From CAZICM01 sp964537685 (GTDB lineage Bacteria; Myxococcota_A; Polyangia; Polyangiales; Polyangiaceae): a stretch of DNA of 64,000 nucleotides. The stretch's first letter is position 1; each line of letters starts with the position of its first letter. Location: contig CAZICM010000003.1 in NCBI GenBank assembly GCA_964537685.1, forward strand, positions 186,001-250,000, read 5' to 3'. A program made the translations under genes and the position numbers. Below are positions 1 through 6,726 of this stretch, piece after piece. The notes beneath the pieces are model-generated. The model searched no databases and was not told the origin of the DNA. It saw nothing but the letters and a program-made list of their open reading frames with translations.

Positions 1-556
1 TTCCACGCACACTCTTTCGGCATTTCCAGTGATCTTTTCGAATTTGTGCCAGGGTGAGCTTGGAACGCTTCTCATCCAAGGCGATGGGCGGTGATTGGGC
101 CTCGAGCTCAAATGATTTTTCGGCAATGCCTTCGCCACCCAGAGGCTCGGGCCACGTTTTCGCGCGCACTGCGGCGAGCAGGCATTTCTCCGTCTCGCGA
201 TCGCCGAGGCTCGTGGTTTTCATGTAGGCCCAGCGCGGCGTGCCATCGCGTTTGATGCGAAGTTTTATGGTGGCGCTTCCGCCGAGGGTTTTTACCCGCG
301 TGATGCCTGAAGCGATGCACTCTTGCACGGCCTCTTCAAGCGATGAAAAAGCGCGGTTCATGGCTTCTTCGTTGAGCCCGCCGATTTCCGCTTCGGCCGA
401 TGGCGGAGGGGCTGCGCTTTCAGCCGGTGCCGCGGCGGTGGAAGGCGGCGGTGGCGGAGGAGGAGGTTTTGGATCTGAACCGCACGCGGCGGACAGCGCG
501 ATGAATGCCAAAAGGCAAACGCCGCGCGCAATCGGGAAATGAAGCCGAACAGGCAT
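1..556 (-). CDS. AgmX/PglI-like C-terminal domain lipoprotein (partial, 3' end off window)
   Basis: The gene reads leftward from an ATG at 556 and runs off the left edge, so its C-terminus is missing. The N-terminus is a hydrophobic signal followed by Ser-Ala-Ala-Cys, a plausible but not ideal lipobox, then a Pro/Ala-rich linker with a run of eight prolines. From about residue 60 comes a globular part with the pattern VKLRIKRDGTPRWAYMKTTS, then a Leu-Gly-Asp-Arg-Glu-Thr-Glu-Lys-Cys stretch and a Thr-Trp-Pro-Glu-Pro motif. This resembles the TonB-C-like domain of myxobacterial AgmX/PglI proteins (a glycine-flanked beta strand, then slgd.eve.Cv...l..w.fP.P). The role is inferred to be a periplasmic or envelope lipoprotein. 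Assignment to the AgmX/PglI group rests on pattern only. Confidence 0.6.
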   Translation of the reverse strand, partial: MPVRLHFPIARGVCLLAFIALSAACGSDPKPPPPPPPPSTAAAPAESAAPPPSAEAEIGGLNEEAMNRAFSSLEEAVQECIASGITRVKTLGGSATIKLRIKRDGTPRWAYMKTTSLGDRETEKCLLAAVRAKTWPEPLGGEGIAEKSFELEAQSPPIALDEKRSKLTLAQIRKDHWKCRKSVRG

Positions 557-572
557 ACAAAGGGCGGCGAGC

Positions 573-794
573 TTAGCGGAGATCTTCGATGATCTCATCT
601 TCCTCGGGGAAACGATTCTCCTTGTGCTTGGAGAAGATCAGCCGGCCATCGGCAAGTACATCAAATTGGCCGACTTTTCCCGCGGTGAGCTTGGTTTCAA
701 TGCCGAACTCTTTTTTGATTGTGGCCGCGAGACTCGCGGCTCGGGGTTTGTAGTTTCAAACGTGACAGTAGAGAATTTCGACTTGCGTTGCCAT
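573..794 (-). CDS. SelW/Rdx-family selenoprotein with in-frame UGA (Sec) codon
   Basis: Reading leftward from ATG at 794, the frame gives MATQVEILYCHV, then a TGA at 756-758, then NYKPRAASLAATIKKEFG and on to a TAA at 573 (73 residues counting Sec). The CxxU motif followed by Asn-Tyr-Lys, the Gly-Gln-Phe-Asp-Val-Leu-Ala-Asp-Gly strand, and the Phe-Ser-Lys-His-Lys-Glu-Asn-Arg-Phe-Pro-Glu motif are diagnostic of the SelT/SelW/SelH (Rdx) thioredoxin-like redox family. There the second position of CxxC/CxxU is often selenocysteine. The homology continues in frame across the TGA without a shift, and a SECIS-like hairpin lies just downstream. The likely function is a small cytosolic selenol/thiol oxidoreductase. 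It is not in an operon with thiC, which is divergent. No selenocysteine machinery is visible in this window. A nonsense mutation is the alternative, but it is less likely given the exact U position. Confidence 0.85.
724..740 (-). promoter_or_regulatory. Candidate bacterial SECIS hairpin
   Basis: On the coding (minus) strand, 15 nt after the UGA, the sequence GCCGCGA-GTC-TCGCGGC forms a perfect 7-bp stem with a 3-nt loop that begins with G-U. The loop starts 23 nt past the UGA. A short stem-loop inside the coding sequence, about 16-37 nt after UGA with a G at the start of the apical loop, is the known form of bacterial SelB-binding SECIS elements. Folding was done by eye. Confidence 0.7.
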
Positions 795-952
795 GCACTG
801 ACTATGGGGGAAATGGGTGGCGTGCGGCAAGGGTCTTGAGACGCTCTCCTGCGCGGACTGCCGAAAAATTTGCTGGATCTCATAAGCGGTCTTGCATCGC
901 GCGGCGCTGGGACGTAGGAGCCTAAAACTCTTCGAGATGGAGGATTGAGCTC

Positions 953-2356
953 ATGCGGAGGATGGAGTGGATTCGCAAGCGCGCTGGCAGCAAGAATCAA
1001 AGCCAGATGCATTTTGCTCGGCAGGGAATCGTGACCGAGGAAATGGAGTTTGTGGCCCGCCGCGAGCGTCTAGAGCCTGAGCTTGTTCGCAGCGAAGTCG
1101 CCCGCGGACGGATGGTGATCCCCGCGAATATACGCCACGAAAACTTAGAACCGATGGGCATCGGTATCGCCGCATGCTGCAAAGTCAATGCGAATATCGG
1201 CAGCAGCGCCGTCGTGAGCGACGTGGAAAGCGAGCTCGAGAAACTCCGGATCTCTCTGAAGTACGGCGCGGACACGGTGATGGATCTGTCGACCGGCGGC
1301 GATATCGATGGCATTCGCCGCGCGATTATCGGCGCTTCGCCGGTACCCATCGGCACCGTGCCGATCTATCAAGCGCTTCAGAACTCAAAAGATGTTGCGC
1401 GCCTCAGCGCCGACGACTTGATCGGCATGCTCGAACATCAGGCTCAGCAAGGCGTGGATTACTTCACCATCCACGCGGGTGTCCTTGTGGAGCACTTGCC
1501 GCTCGTGAAAAACCGCATCACGGGCATCGTGTCCCGCGGAGGATCGCTGATGGCCCACTGGATGATCGAACATCATCAGCAGAACCCGTTTTATACGCAC
1601 TGGGACAAAGTGCTCGATATCTGCGCCCGCTACGACGTGACCATTTCGGCGGGCGATGGAATGCGGCCCGGATGTTTGGCCGATGCGAGCGATGAGGCTC
1701 AGTTCGCCGAGCTCAAGACCTTGGGCGAGCTCGCCCGGCGCGCGTGGGAAAAAGATGTGCAAGTGATGATCGAAGGTCCGGGCCATGTGCCTTTTGATCA
1801 GATCGCGATGAATGTTCAAAAGCAGATGGAGCTCTGCGACGAAGCGCCGTTTTATGTGCTCGGGCCGCTCGTAACCGACATCGCTCCCGGCTACGACCAC
1901 ATTACCAGTGCCATCGGGGCGACCATGGCGGGTTATGCGGGCGCGGCGATGCTCTGTTACGTCACGCCCAAAGAGCATTTGGGATTGCCCAATGCCGAAG
2001 ATGTGAAGCAGGGACTCGTGGCTTATAAAATCGCCGCGCATGCCGCCGATGTGGCCCGAAAGCGTCCCGGCGCGCGCGATCGCGACGATGCGCTGAGCCG
2101 CGCCCGCTATGCCTTCGACTGGAATGAACAATTCGCGCTTTCACTCGATCCCGAAACAGCGCGCTCCATGCATGACGAAACGCTTAAGGACGAATACTTT
2201 AAGAGTGCCGAGTTTTGTTCGATGTGCGGGCCGAAATTCTGCTCGATGCATATCAATCGAAATATCGAAGAATACAATAAAAATGCACCGCCCGCTCCCC
2301 AGGAAGGCGAGCGCGCGCCAGGCAAGCGATCGCTGGCGCTCATCAATCAGGCTTGA
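953..2356 (+). CDS. thiC: Phosphomethylpyrimidine synthase ThiC
   Basis: This radical-SAM enzyme converts 5-aminoimidazole ribotide to hydroxymethylpyrimidine phosphate in thiamine synthesis. It is a full-length short-type ThiC (467 aa). The N-terminus reads QMHFARQGIVTEEMEFVA, followed by the IPANI, VNANIGSSAV, GADTVMDLSTGGDI and SPVPIGTVPIYQAL blocks. The C-terminal Cx2Cx4C cluster motif is Cys-Ser-Met-Cys-Gly-Pro-Lys-Phe-Cys. The ATG at 953 is favoured because GGAGG sits 9 nt upstream, whereas the Met three codons on has a purine run directly against it. The 158-bp leader shows no convincing TPP riboswitch. The following lipoprotein gene overlaps its stop codon. Confidence 0.97.
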   Translation: MRRMEWIRKRAGSKNQSQMHFARQGIVTEEMEFVARRERLEPELVRSEVARGRMVIPANIRHENLEPMGIGIAACCKVNANIGSSAVVSDVESELEKLRISLKYGADTVMDLSTGGDIDGIRRAIIGASPVPIGTVPIYQALQNSKDVARLSADDLIGMLEHQAQQGVDYFTIHAGVLVEHLPLVKNRITGIVSRGGSLMAHWMIEHHQQNPFYTHWDKVLDICARYDVTISAGDGMRPGCLADASDEAQFAELKTLGELARRAWEKDVQVMIEGPGHVPFDQIAMNVQKQMELCDEAPFYVLGPLVTDIAPGYDHITSAIGATMAGYAGAAMLCYVTPKEHLGLPNAEDVKQGLVAYKIAAHAADVARKRPGARDRDDALSRARYAFDWNEQFALSLDPETARSMHDETLKDEYFKSAEFCSMCGPKFCSMHINRNIEEYNKNAPPAPQEGERAPGKRSLALINQA

Positions 2357-3006
2357 AGGTGTGTACCCAATACCGCTGGAAGGATTGCATTTTAATTGCA
2401 TTGGCAGGCGCGCTCTTGGTATTTACGGGCGCCTGCCGGCCGGCCTCCAAAGCTCCCGGTGAAGCGGCTTCTTCCTCGGCAATCTCATCCGCTGCCCCGG
2501 GCGCCGCGTCCACTTCGCAGCCAACGCCGCTCTCGCGCGCGCCCGATCCTCAAAGCCCCCGGCTCCGCGATCCTCTTTGGCTGGCTGCCCGCGGCGAAGA
2601 CGACCTCGAGCGCCAAAGGCTGGCCGAAGCCGTAGGCGCAACGGGCCTTCTGCTTGGCCTCGAAGAAGGCGGCGAGCCCGCCCGCACCGCGCTTTTGTCC
2701 TTGCCCTACACCGACGACGCCGATCACGCGCTGGCCAGGCTGGGTGAACTTTCGCTCATCGAAAACGGAAGCGGCCTCTCTCTTCTTCTCGAAAGCGTGC
2801 TCGCCATCGCCAAACGGCCCCAGGATGCCCGCGAACCCTGGGATCCCGAAGGCACACGCGCCTGCGCACAAGCCATGCTCACGCTTGCAAAGCGCAGCTC
2901 GCTTCCTCAGCCCGACAGAGCGCTCGCCATTTCGGCAGCGCGAGCCTTTGCCGAAAAAGGTCTGCTCGATACGGCGGATGTACCAAGCGATCTCGATCCT
3001 CCTTGA
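2353..3006 (+). CDS. Putative lipoprotein of unknown function
   Basis: The product is 217 aa. It has a signal peptide ending in Phe-Thr-Gly-Ala-Cys (lipobox near residue 28), an Ala/Ser/Pro-rich linker to about residue 70, then an Ala/Leu-rich, probably all-helical domain resembling HEAT-type repeats. The frame opens at a TTG overlapping the thiC stop (TTGA). A GTG two codons later (2359) is an equally good start. Overlap with thiC suggests translational coupling, but nothing in the protein points to thiamine metabolism. I do not recognise a family. Function unknown. Confidence 0.7.
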   Translation: MKVCTQYRWKDCILIALAGALLVFTGACRPASKAPGEAASSSAISSAAPGAASTSQPTPLSRAPDPQSPRLRDPLWLAARGEDDLERQRLAEAVGATGLLLGLEEGGEPARTALLSLPYTDDADHALARLGELSLIENGSGLSLLLESVLAIAKRPQDAREPWDPEGTRACAQAMLTLAKRSSLPQPDRALAISAARAFAEKGLLDTADVPSDLDPP

Positions 3007-3037
3007 CCTCAGTAGGCCCGCGTAAGAAACAAAAAAC

Positions 3038-4069
3038 GTGACTACGCCCTACGCCTCCGAGTCCTACATCCATCAAATCCTCGCCAAGGCAAAGGCCGCG
3101 AAAGCGAGCGATGTTCACCTCAAGGTAGGGCAGCCCCCGGGCGCGCGCGTCGGCACGTCGATGAACTATTTCCGCGTCGAAAAACTAAAACCCGACGACA
3201 TGGAAGCCGCTGCCTTGGTGCTCGTTGGAGACAGGGCTTTCCGCGATCACATCAGCACGCTGCACGAGGCGACTTTTTCCTATTCGGCGCCGAATATCGG
3301 CCGCTTCCGCGTAAGCCTCTACAGGCAGCAAGGCTCGCTTGCGATGGTCATGCGCTGCATTCCCTTTGACATTCCAAGCATGGACGAGCTGGGCCTGCCT
3401 CCTTCGGTACAAGGCTTCTGCGAACTCGGCTCGGGCCTTGTTCTCGTTGCGGGCCCCGCGTCGAGCGGCCGCACCACCACCCTCGCGTCCATCATTGCCC
3501 GCATCAACGCATCTGCCGGAAAACATGTGCTCACGCTCGAAGACCCGATTGAATATGTGTTCGAAGATGTCCGGGGAAGCGTGAGCCAGCGGGAAGTAGG
3601 CCGGGATGTATCCGGCATCGCGGTTGGACTTGCATCGGCGCCGCGCGTCGACGCCGACGTCATTTTGGTCTCGGAACTCGCCGGTGACAGAAATGTCGAT
3701 CTTGCGCTGGATGCCGTTGAAATGGGCAAATTGGTACTCGCGTCCGTTTCGGCTCCCGATGTCGAGCACGCCATCTACCGGCTCGGCCGCACGCCCGAAC
3801 GCCTCTCCCGCATGGCCGATTGCCTGCACGCGGTGCTTGCCCAAAAGCTTATTTGGAATCCGGCGGGCACAGAGCGCGTGCCTTTGTTTGAACTGCTCAT
3901 CGCTACAGCAGACGTGCGTGAAACCCTGCGGACCAGCGATGGAATACCGCGCCTTGGCACCTTGATGGAACGCGGAGCTGAGGCACATGGAATGCGAACC
4001 TTTGCCATGCATCTTCAAGAGCTGCGCGCGCGGGGCGTTTTATCGGCGCAGCCGCCCCCGCAGGGATAA
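3038..4069 (+). CDS. PilT/PilU-like type IV pilus retraction ATPase homologue, degenerate
   Basis: This 343-aa protein aligns along its length with twitching-motility ATPases. The PAS-like N-domain contains ASDVHLKVGQPP, followed by a RecA-like core with LEDPIEYV (Asp box, about residues 168-174). The catalytic motifs are altered. Walker A reads Gly-Pro-Ala-Ser-Ser-Gly-Arg-Thr-Thr, with Arg (about 145) in place of the invariant Lys. The Walker B region is Asp-Val-Ile-Leu-Val-Ser-Glu-Leu instead of the usual Ile-Gly-Glu-Met-Arg-Asp. The His-box segment lacks the usual Ser-Thr-Leu-His. It may therefore be a non-hydrolysing or regulatory paralogue of PilT/PilU. The GTG start at 3038 is 31 bp after the lipoprotein gene. 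No other pil genes are nearby. Confidence 0.85.
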   Translation: MTTPYASESYIHQILAKAKAAKASDVHLKVGQPPGARVGTSMNYFRVEKLKPDDMEAAALVLVGDRAFRDHISTLHEATFSYSAPNIGRFRVSLYRQQGSLAMVMRCIPFDIPSMDELGLPPSVQGFCELGSGLVLVAGPASSGRTTTLASIIARINASAGKHVLTLEDPIEYVFEDVRGSVSQREVGRDVSGIAVGLASAPRVDADVILVSELAGDRNVDLALDAVEMGKLVLASVSAPDVEHAIYRLGRTPERLSRMADCLHAVLAQKLIWNPAGTERVPLFELLIATADVRETLRTSDGIPRLGTLMERGAEAHGMRTFAMHLQELRARGVLSAQPPPQG

Positions 4070-4160
4070 GCCGGCGCGCGCCCCGCTATACCTTCCGGCC
4101 ACCTTATTTCGGCGGCATTTTTTCATTGGCAAAACCCGTAGCGAGCGCTACGAGCAGCCC

Positions 4161-5171
4161 ATGCTCGACGTGTCATCTTCCACCGCGGATTCACCGCAAA
4201 AAGAGCCTTCCTTGCTTCCCCGCCACGACTGGACGCTCGCTCAAGCGCTCGCCCTTCACAGCCTTCCGCTCTTCGAGCTCATCGACAAAGCGCGCGAAGT
4301 TCACCGCGCCATACATGGCCACAACTCCGTGCAGCTCTGCAGCTTGCTCAGCGTCAAAACAGGAGGCTGCCCCGAAGACTGCGCCTACTGCCCCCAATCG
4401 TCGCACTATCAAACACCTGTAGAAGCCGAGCGCATGCTCGATGTCGGCGCCGTACTCAACGCGGCCAAGAACGCCAAAGAAAATGGAGCGACCCGCTTTT
4501 GCATGGGCGCGGCATGGCGCGAAGTTAAAGAAGGCCCTGCATTTGACCGGGTGCTGGACATGGTACGCGGCGTAAAAGAGCTTGGCCTCGAAGCCTGCTG
4601 CACCCTTGGCATGCTCAGTGAAAACCAAGCCAAGCGCCTCAAGGAAGCGGGCCTCGACGCCTACAACCACAACCTCGACACATCCCGGGCCGCCTATCGT
4701 TCAATCATCTCGACCCGCACCTATGACGAACGGCTGGAGACCCTCGCCCGCGTCAGGCGGGCGGGAATCAGCGTATGTTCGGGCGGCATTATTGGAATGG
4801 GCGAATCGGTTGAAGATCGCGTGGCCATGCTGGTAGAGCTGGCCCGGCTTCAGCCTCATCCTGAGAGCGTGCCGATCAATGCGCTCGTACGCGTATCGGG
4901 AACACCCCTCGCCGAATTGCCCCCCATCGATTCCCTTGAATTTGTCCGAATGATCGCAACGGCCCGGCTGATGTTTCCCCGCTCGATGGTGAGGCTGTCG
5001 GCGGGCCGCACCGAACTATCGCGCGAAGCTCAATTGCTTTGCCTCTATGCCGGCGCCAATTCGATTTTTTATGGCGAGCGGCTCTTAACCACACCCAACC
5101 CCGAAGAAAATACCGACGCCGCGCTCCTCAAGGATGCCGGACTCGTTCCCATGGCACCCTCCGCCGAATAA
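4161..5171 (+). CDS. bioB: Biotin synthase
   Basis: This radical-SAM enzyme inserts sulphur into dethiobiotin, the last step of biotin synthesis. The cluster motif CxxxCxxC is visible as Cys-Pro-Glu-Asp-Cys-Ala-Tyr-Cys. It is followed by CPQSSHY, YNHNLDTS, GGIIGMGES and the C-terminal GANSIFYGERLLTTPNP block, all typical of BioB. The open frame extends upstream into the PilT-like gene, but that part has no BioB similarity. The ATG at 4161 gives 336 aa, the usual length. No other bio genes occur in the window. Confidence 0.97.
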   Translation: MLDVSSSTADSPQKEPSLLPRHDWTLAQALALHSLPLFELIDKAREVHRAIHGHNSVQLCSLLSVKTGGCPEDCAYCPQSSHYQTPVEAERMLDVGAVLNAAKNAKENGATRFCMGAAWREVKEGPAFDRVLDMVRGVKELGLEACCTLGMLSENQAKRLKEAGLDAYNHNLDTSRAAYRSIISTRTYDERLETLARVRRAGISVCSGGIIGMGESVEDRVAMLVELARLQPHPESVPINALVRVSGTPLAELPPIDSLEFVRMIATARLMFPRSMVRLSAGRTELSREAQLLCLYAGANSIFYGERLLTTPNPEENTDAALLKDAGLVPMAPSAE

Positions 5172-5220
5172 CAAATAAAATCGATCAAATAAGCAACCAA
5201 ACCAAATAAATATATTGCCC

Positions 5221-5243
5221 ATGCTTAAATAAGATTTAAGCAT
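5221..5243. terminator. AT-rich perfect inverted repeat between convergent genes
   Basis: ATGCTTAAAT and ATTTAAGCAT form perfect 10-bp arms around a 3-nt spacer in the 118-bp gap between bioB and the convergent kinase gene. The stem is AT-rich and weak, but its location fits a bidirectional terminator. It could also be a protein-binding palindrome. Confidence 0.4.
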
Positions 5244-5254
5244 TGGAAATAAAC

Positions 5255-5298
5255 ATATTAAAATATTAAAAAATTAAAATATTAAAATATTAAAAATT
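5255..5298. repeat. AT-rich octamer repeat (ATTAAAAT)n at kinase 3' end
   Basis: About four imperfect copies of ATTAAAAT (TTTTAATA on the minus strand) run into the stop codon of the FHA-kinase gene. The same octamer recurs at about 44876-44897, again beside a minus-strand stop codon. Confidence 0.6.
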
Positions 5299-6588
5299 TA
5301 GAGCATCCCGCAAAGCCCGCCGCATCACATCAGCCGTAGCAAAACGATCGTTAGCGTCATAGCTCAGCGATTTCATCACCACATCGGCCAGCGCCTTTGG
5401 AATTGACGGATCCCTCTTTAAAATGGGAATAATATTTCCCCGCTGCAGCACCCGGTCATAATGCTCGATTGAAATAGGATCCCCGGGGAAATCGTGAGCA
5501 TAACGCCCCGTAAGCAACCGGTACAAAACCGCCCCCGCCGCATAAATATCCGCGGGCGGCTTCGTATTGATAAAATCCCGGATCTGCTCGGGAGCCATAT
5601 AAAAAATCGTCCCGATCGGCGTCGGATTCACCGTCACAAAACTATCCTCAACCGCCGTATATTGCTTGGCCAGCCCGAAATCGCAGAGCTTCACCTGCGC
5701 CTGCTCCGAAGAACCGCCGATCGAATTTTCAATCAATACTAAAATATTGCCAGGTTTAATATCCCGGTGAACAACCCCCTGCGAATGCGCATAAGCCAGC
5801 CCGGCCAATACCTGATCGACGATTGTAACGGCCAGGCGCCTAGGCAACCCTGGACCGCCCAGCTCCTTCAGAACAACATCCGCCCCCCGCCCCGGAAAAT
5901 ACTCCATCACAATCGCGAAAATCCCCGGCCGCTGCTCGAATTCCAATTCACATAAATGCACATGCCGGACAATATTCGGATGCCTCAATTGAGCGAGAAT
6001 CGTCGCCTCGCGCAAAAAGCGCTGCCTCGCCGTGATATCGGTCACATGCTGAGGAAGAAGCACTTTAACGGCTCTTTCCGTGCCCTGACTATTCCGGGCA
6101 ATAAAAACACTGCCCAAACCGCCCCGCCCGAGCTTTCCAATCAATTCATAACCCGTCGGCAGCACCGGATTATCCGCCAGCGCCGTCCGGCATGCCGAAC
6201 AATAAAAAATAGGCTTATCGTCGCCTTTAAAACTGTTGGAAATCGGCCCGGCCGAGCCGCAAATATGACAGAAAATCTGGGTAAAATCGCTGATGGTAAC
6301 CCGCAGAACCGTATCGCCCGCGATAATCAAATCGCCATTTACAAGCTGATGATTATCGACACGTTCGTCCCGCCCGCTCAAAAACGTCCCATTCGAACTT
6401 AAATCGTGCAAAAGGGCCGCTTTATTTGTGACCTCAATCATAAAGTGGCTGCGCGAGATACGGGCATCGCTGCCAAGCCTGTAAGGCTCGTGCTCCTTAC
6501 CGCGTCCAAGCGTGTACTGCCCGGGATTTTCAAAAACCAGCCTGCGCCCGCGCTCTTGGCCATTTTCAATCGTGAGCGTCACCTTCAC
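5290..6588 (-). CDS. FHA-domain / zinc-ribbon / Ser-Thr protein kinase
   Basis: The 432-aa cytoplasmic kinase has three parts. An N-terminal FHA domain (about residues 5-100) contains YTLGRG, RISRSHF and LSSNGTF and binds phosphothreonine. A small four-Cys ribbon follows (CHIC at about 107-110 and CSAC at about 130-133). A Hanks-type kinase domain spans about 147-432, with glycine loop GRGGLGSV, Lys in RAVKVLL, HRDIKPGN, DFG and APEQ, all intact. The frame is open to a TTG at 6633. I choose the GTG at 6588 because GGAGGA lies 9 nt upstream and the FHA fold begins there. The gene is divergent from the DUF4139 lipoprotein gene. Substrates are unknown. Confidence 0.93.
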   Translation of the reverse strand: MKVTLTIENGQERGRRLVFENPGQYTLGRGKEHEPYRLGSDARISRSHFMIEVTNKAALLHDLSSNGTFLSGRDERVDNHQLVNGDLIIAGDTVLRVTISDFTQIFCHICGSAGPISNSFKGDDKPIFYCSACRTALADNPVLPTGYELIGKLGRGGLGSVFIARNSQGTERAVKVLLPQHVTDITARQRFLREATILAQLRHPNIVRHVHLCELEFEQRPGIFAIVMEYFPGRGADVVLKELGGPGLPRRLAVTIVDQVLAGLAYAHSQGVVHRDIKPGNILVLIENSIGGSSEQAQVKLCDFGLAKQYTAVEDSFVTVNPTPIGTIFYMAPEQIRDFINTKPPADIYAAGAVLYRLLTGRYAHDFPGDPISIEHYDRVLQRGNIIPILKRDPSIPKALADVVMKSLSYDANDRFATADVMRRALRDALNF

Positions 6589-6726
6589 GGGATATTGTCC
6601 TCCACTGCGGAACTGTGCGTTGCCCAGGCGCAAATGAATTTGGGACGCTTGTGACTATGCTGTGCTTTTGCTGGTAGATCAATGACCTTTTTTTCGCGTA
6701 CAATGGCGATTCATTAGGGTGACGCA

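Noticed and set aside
756..758. TGA in the SelW-like gene read as a nonsense mutation or sequencing error
   Set aside because: It falls exactly on the family's Sec/Cys position and is followed by a SECIS-like hairpin. Decoding as Sec is the simpler reading, though genome-level machinery should be confirmed.
795..952. Possible TPP riboswitch upstream of thiC (CTTGAGA and GCTGGGACGTAGG look vaguely similar to conserved boxes)
   Set aside because: The conserved CUGAGA and CCAGCGUAGGGA elements are not present in proper order or spacing, so I do not call it.
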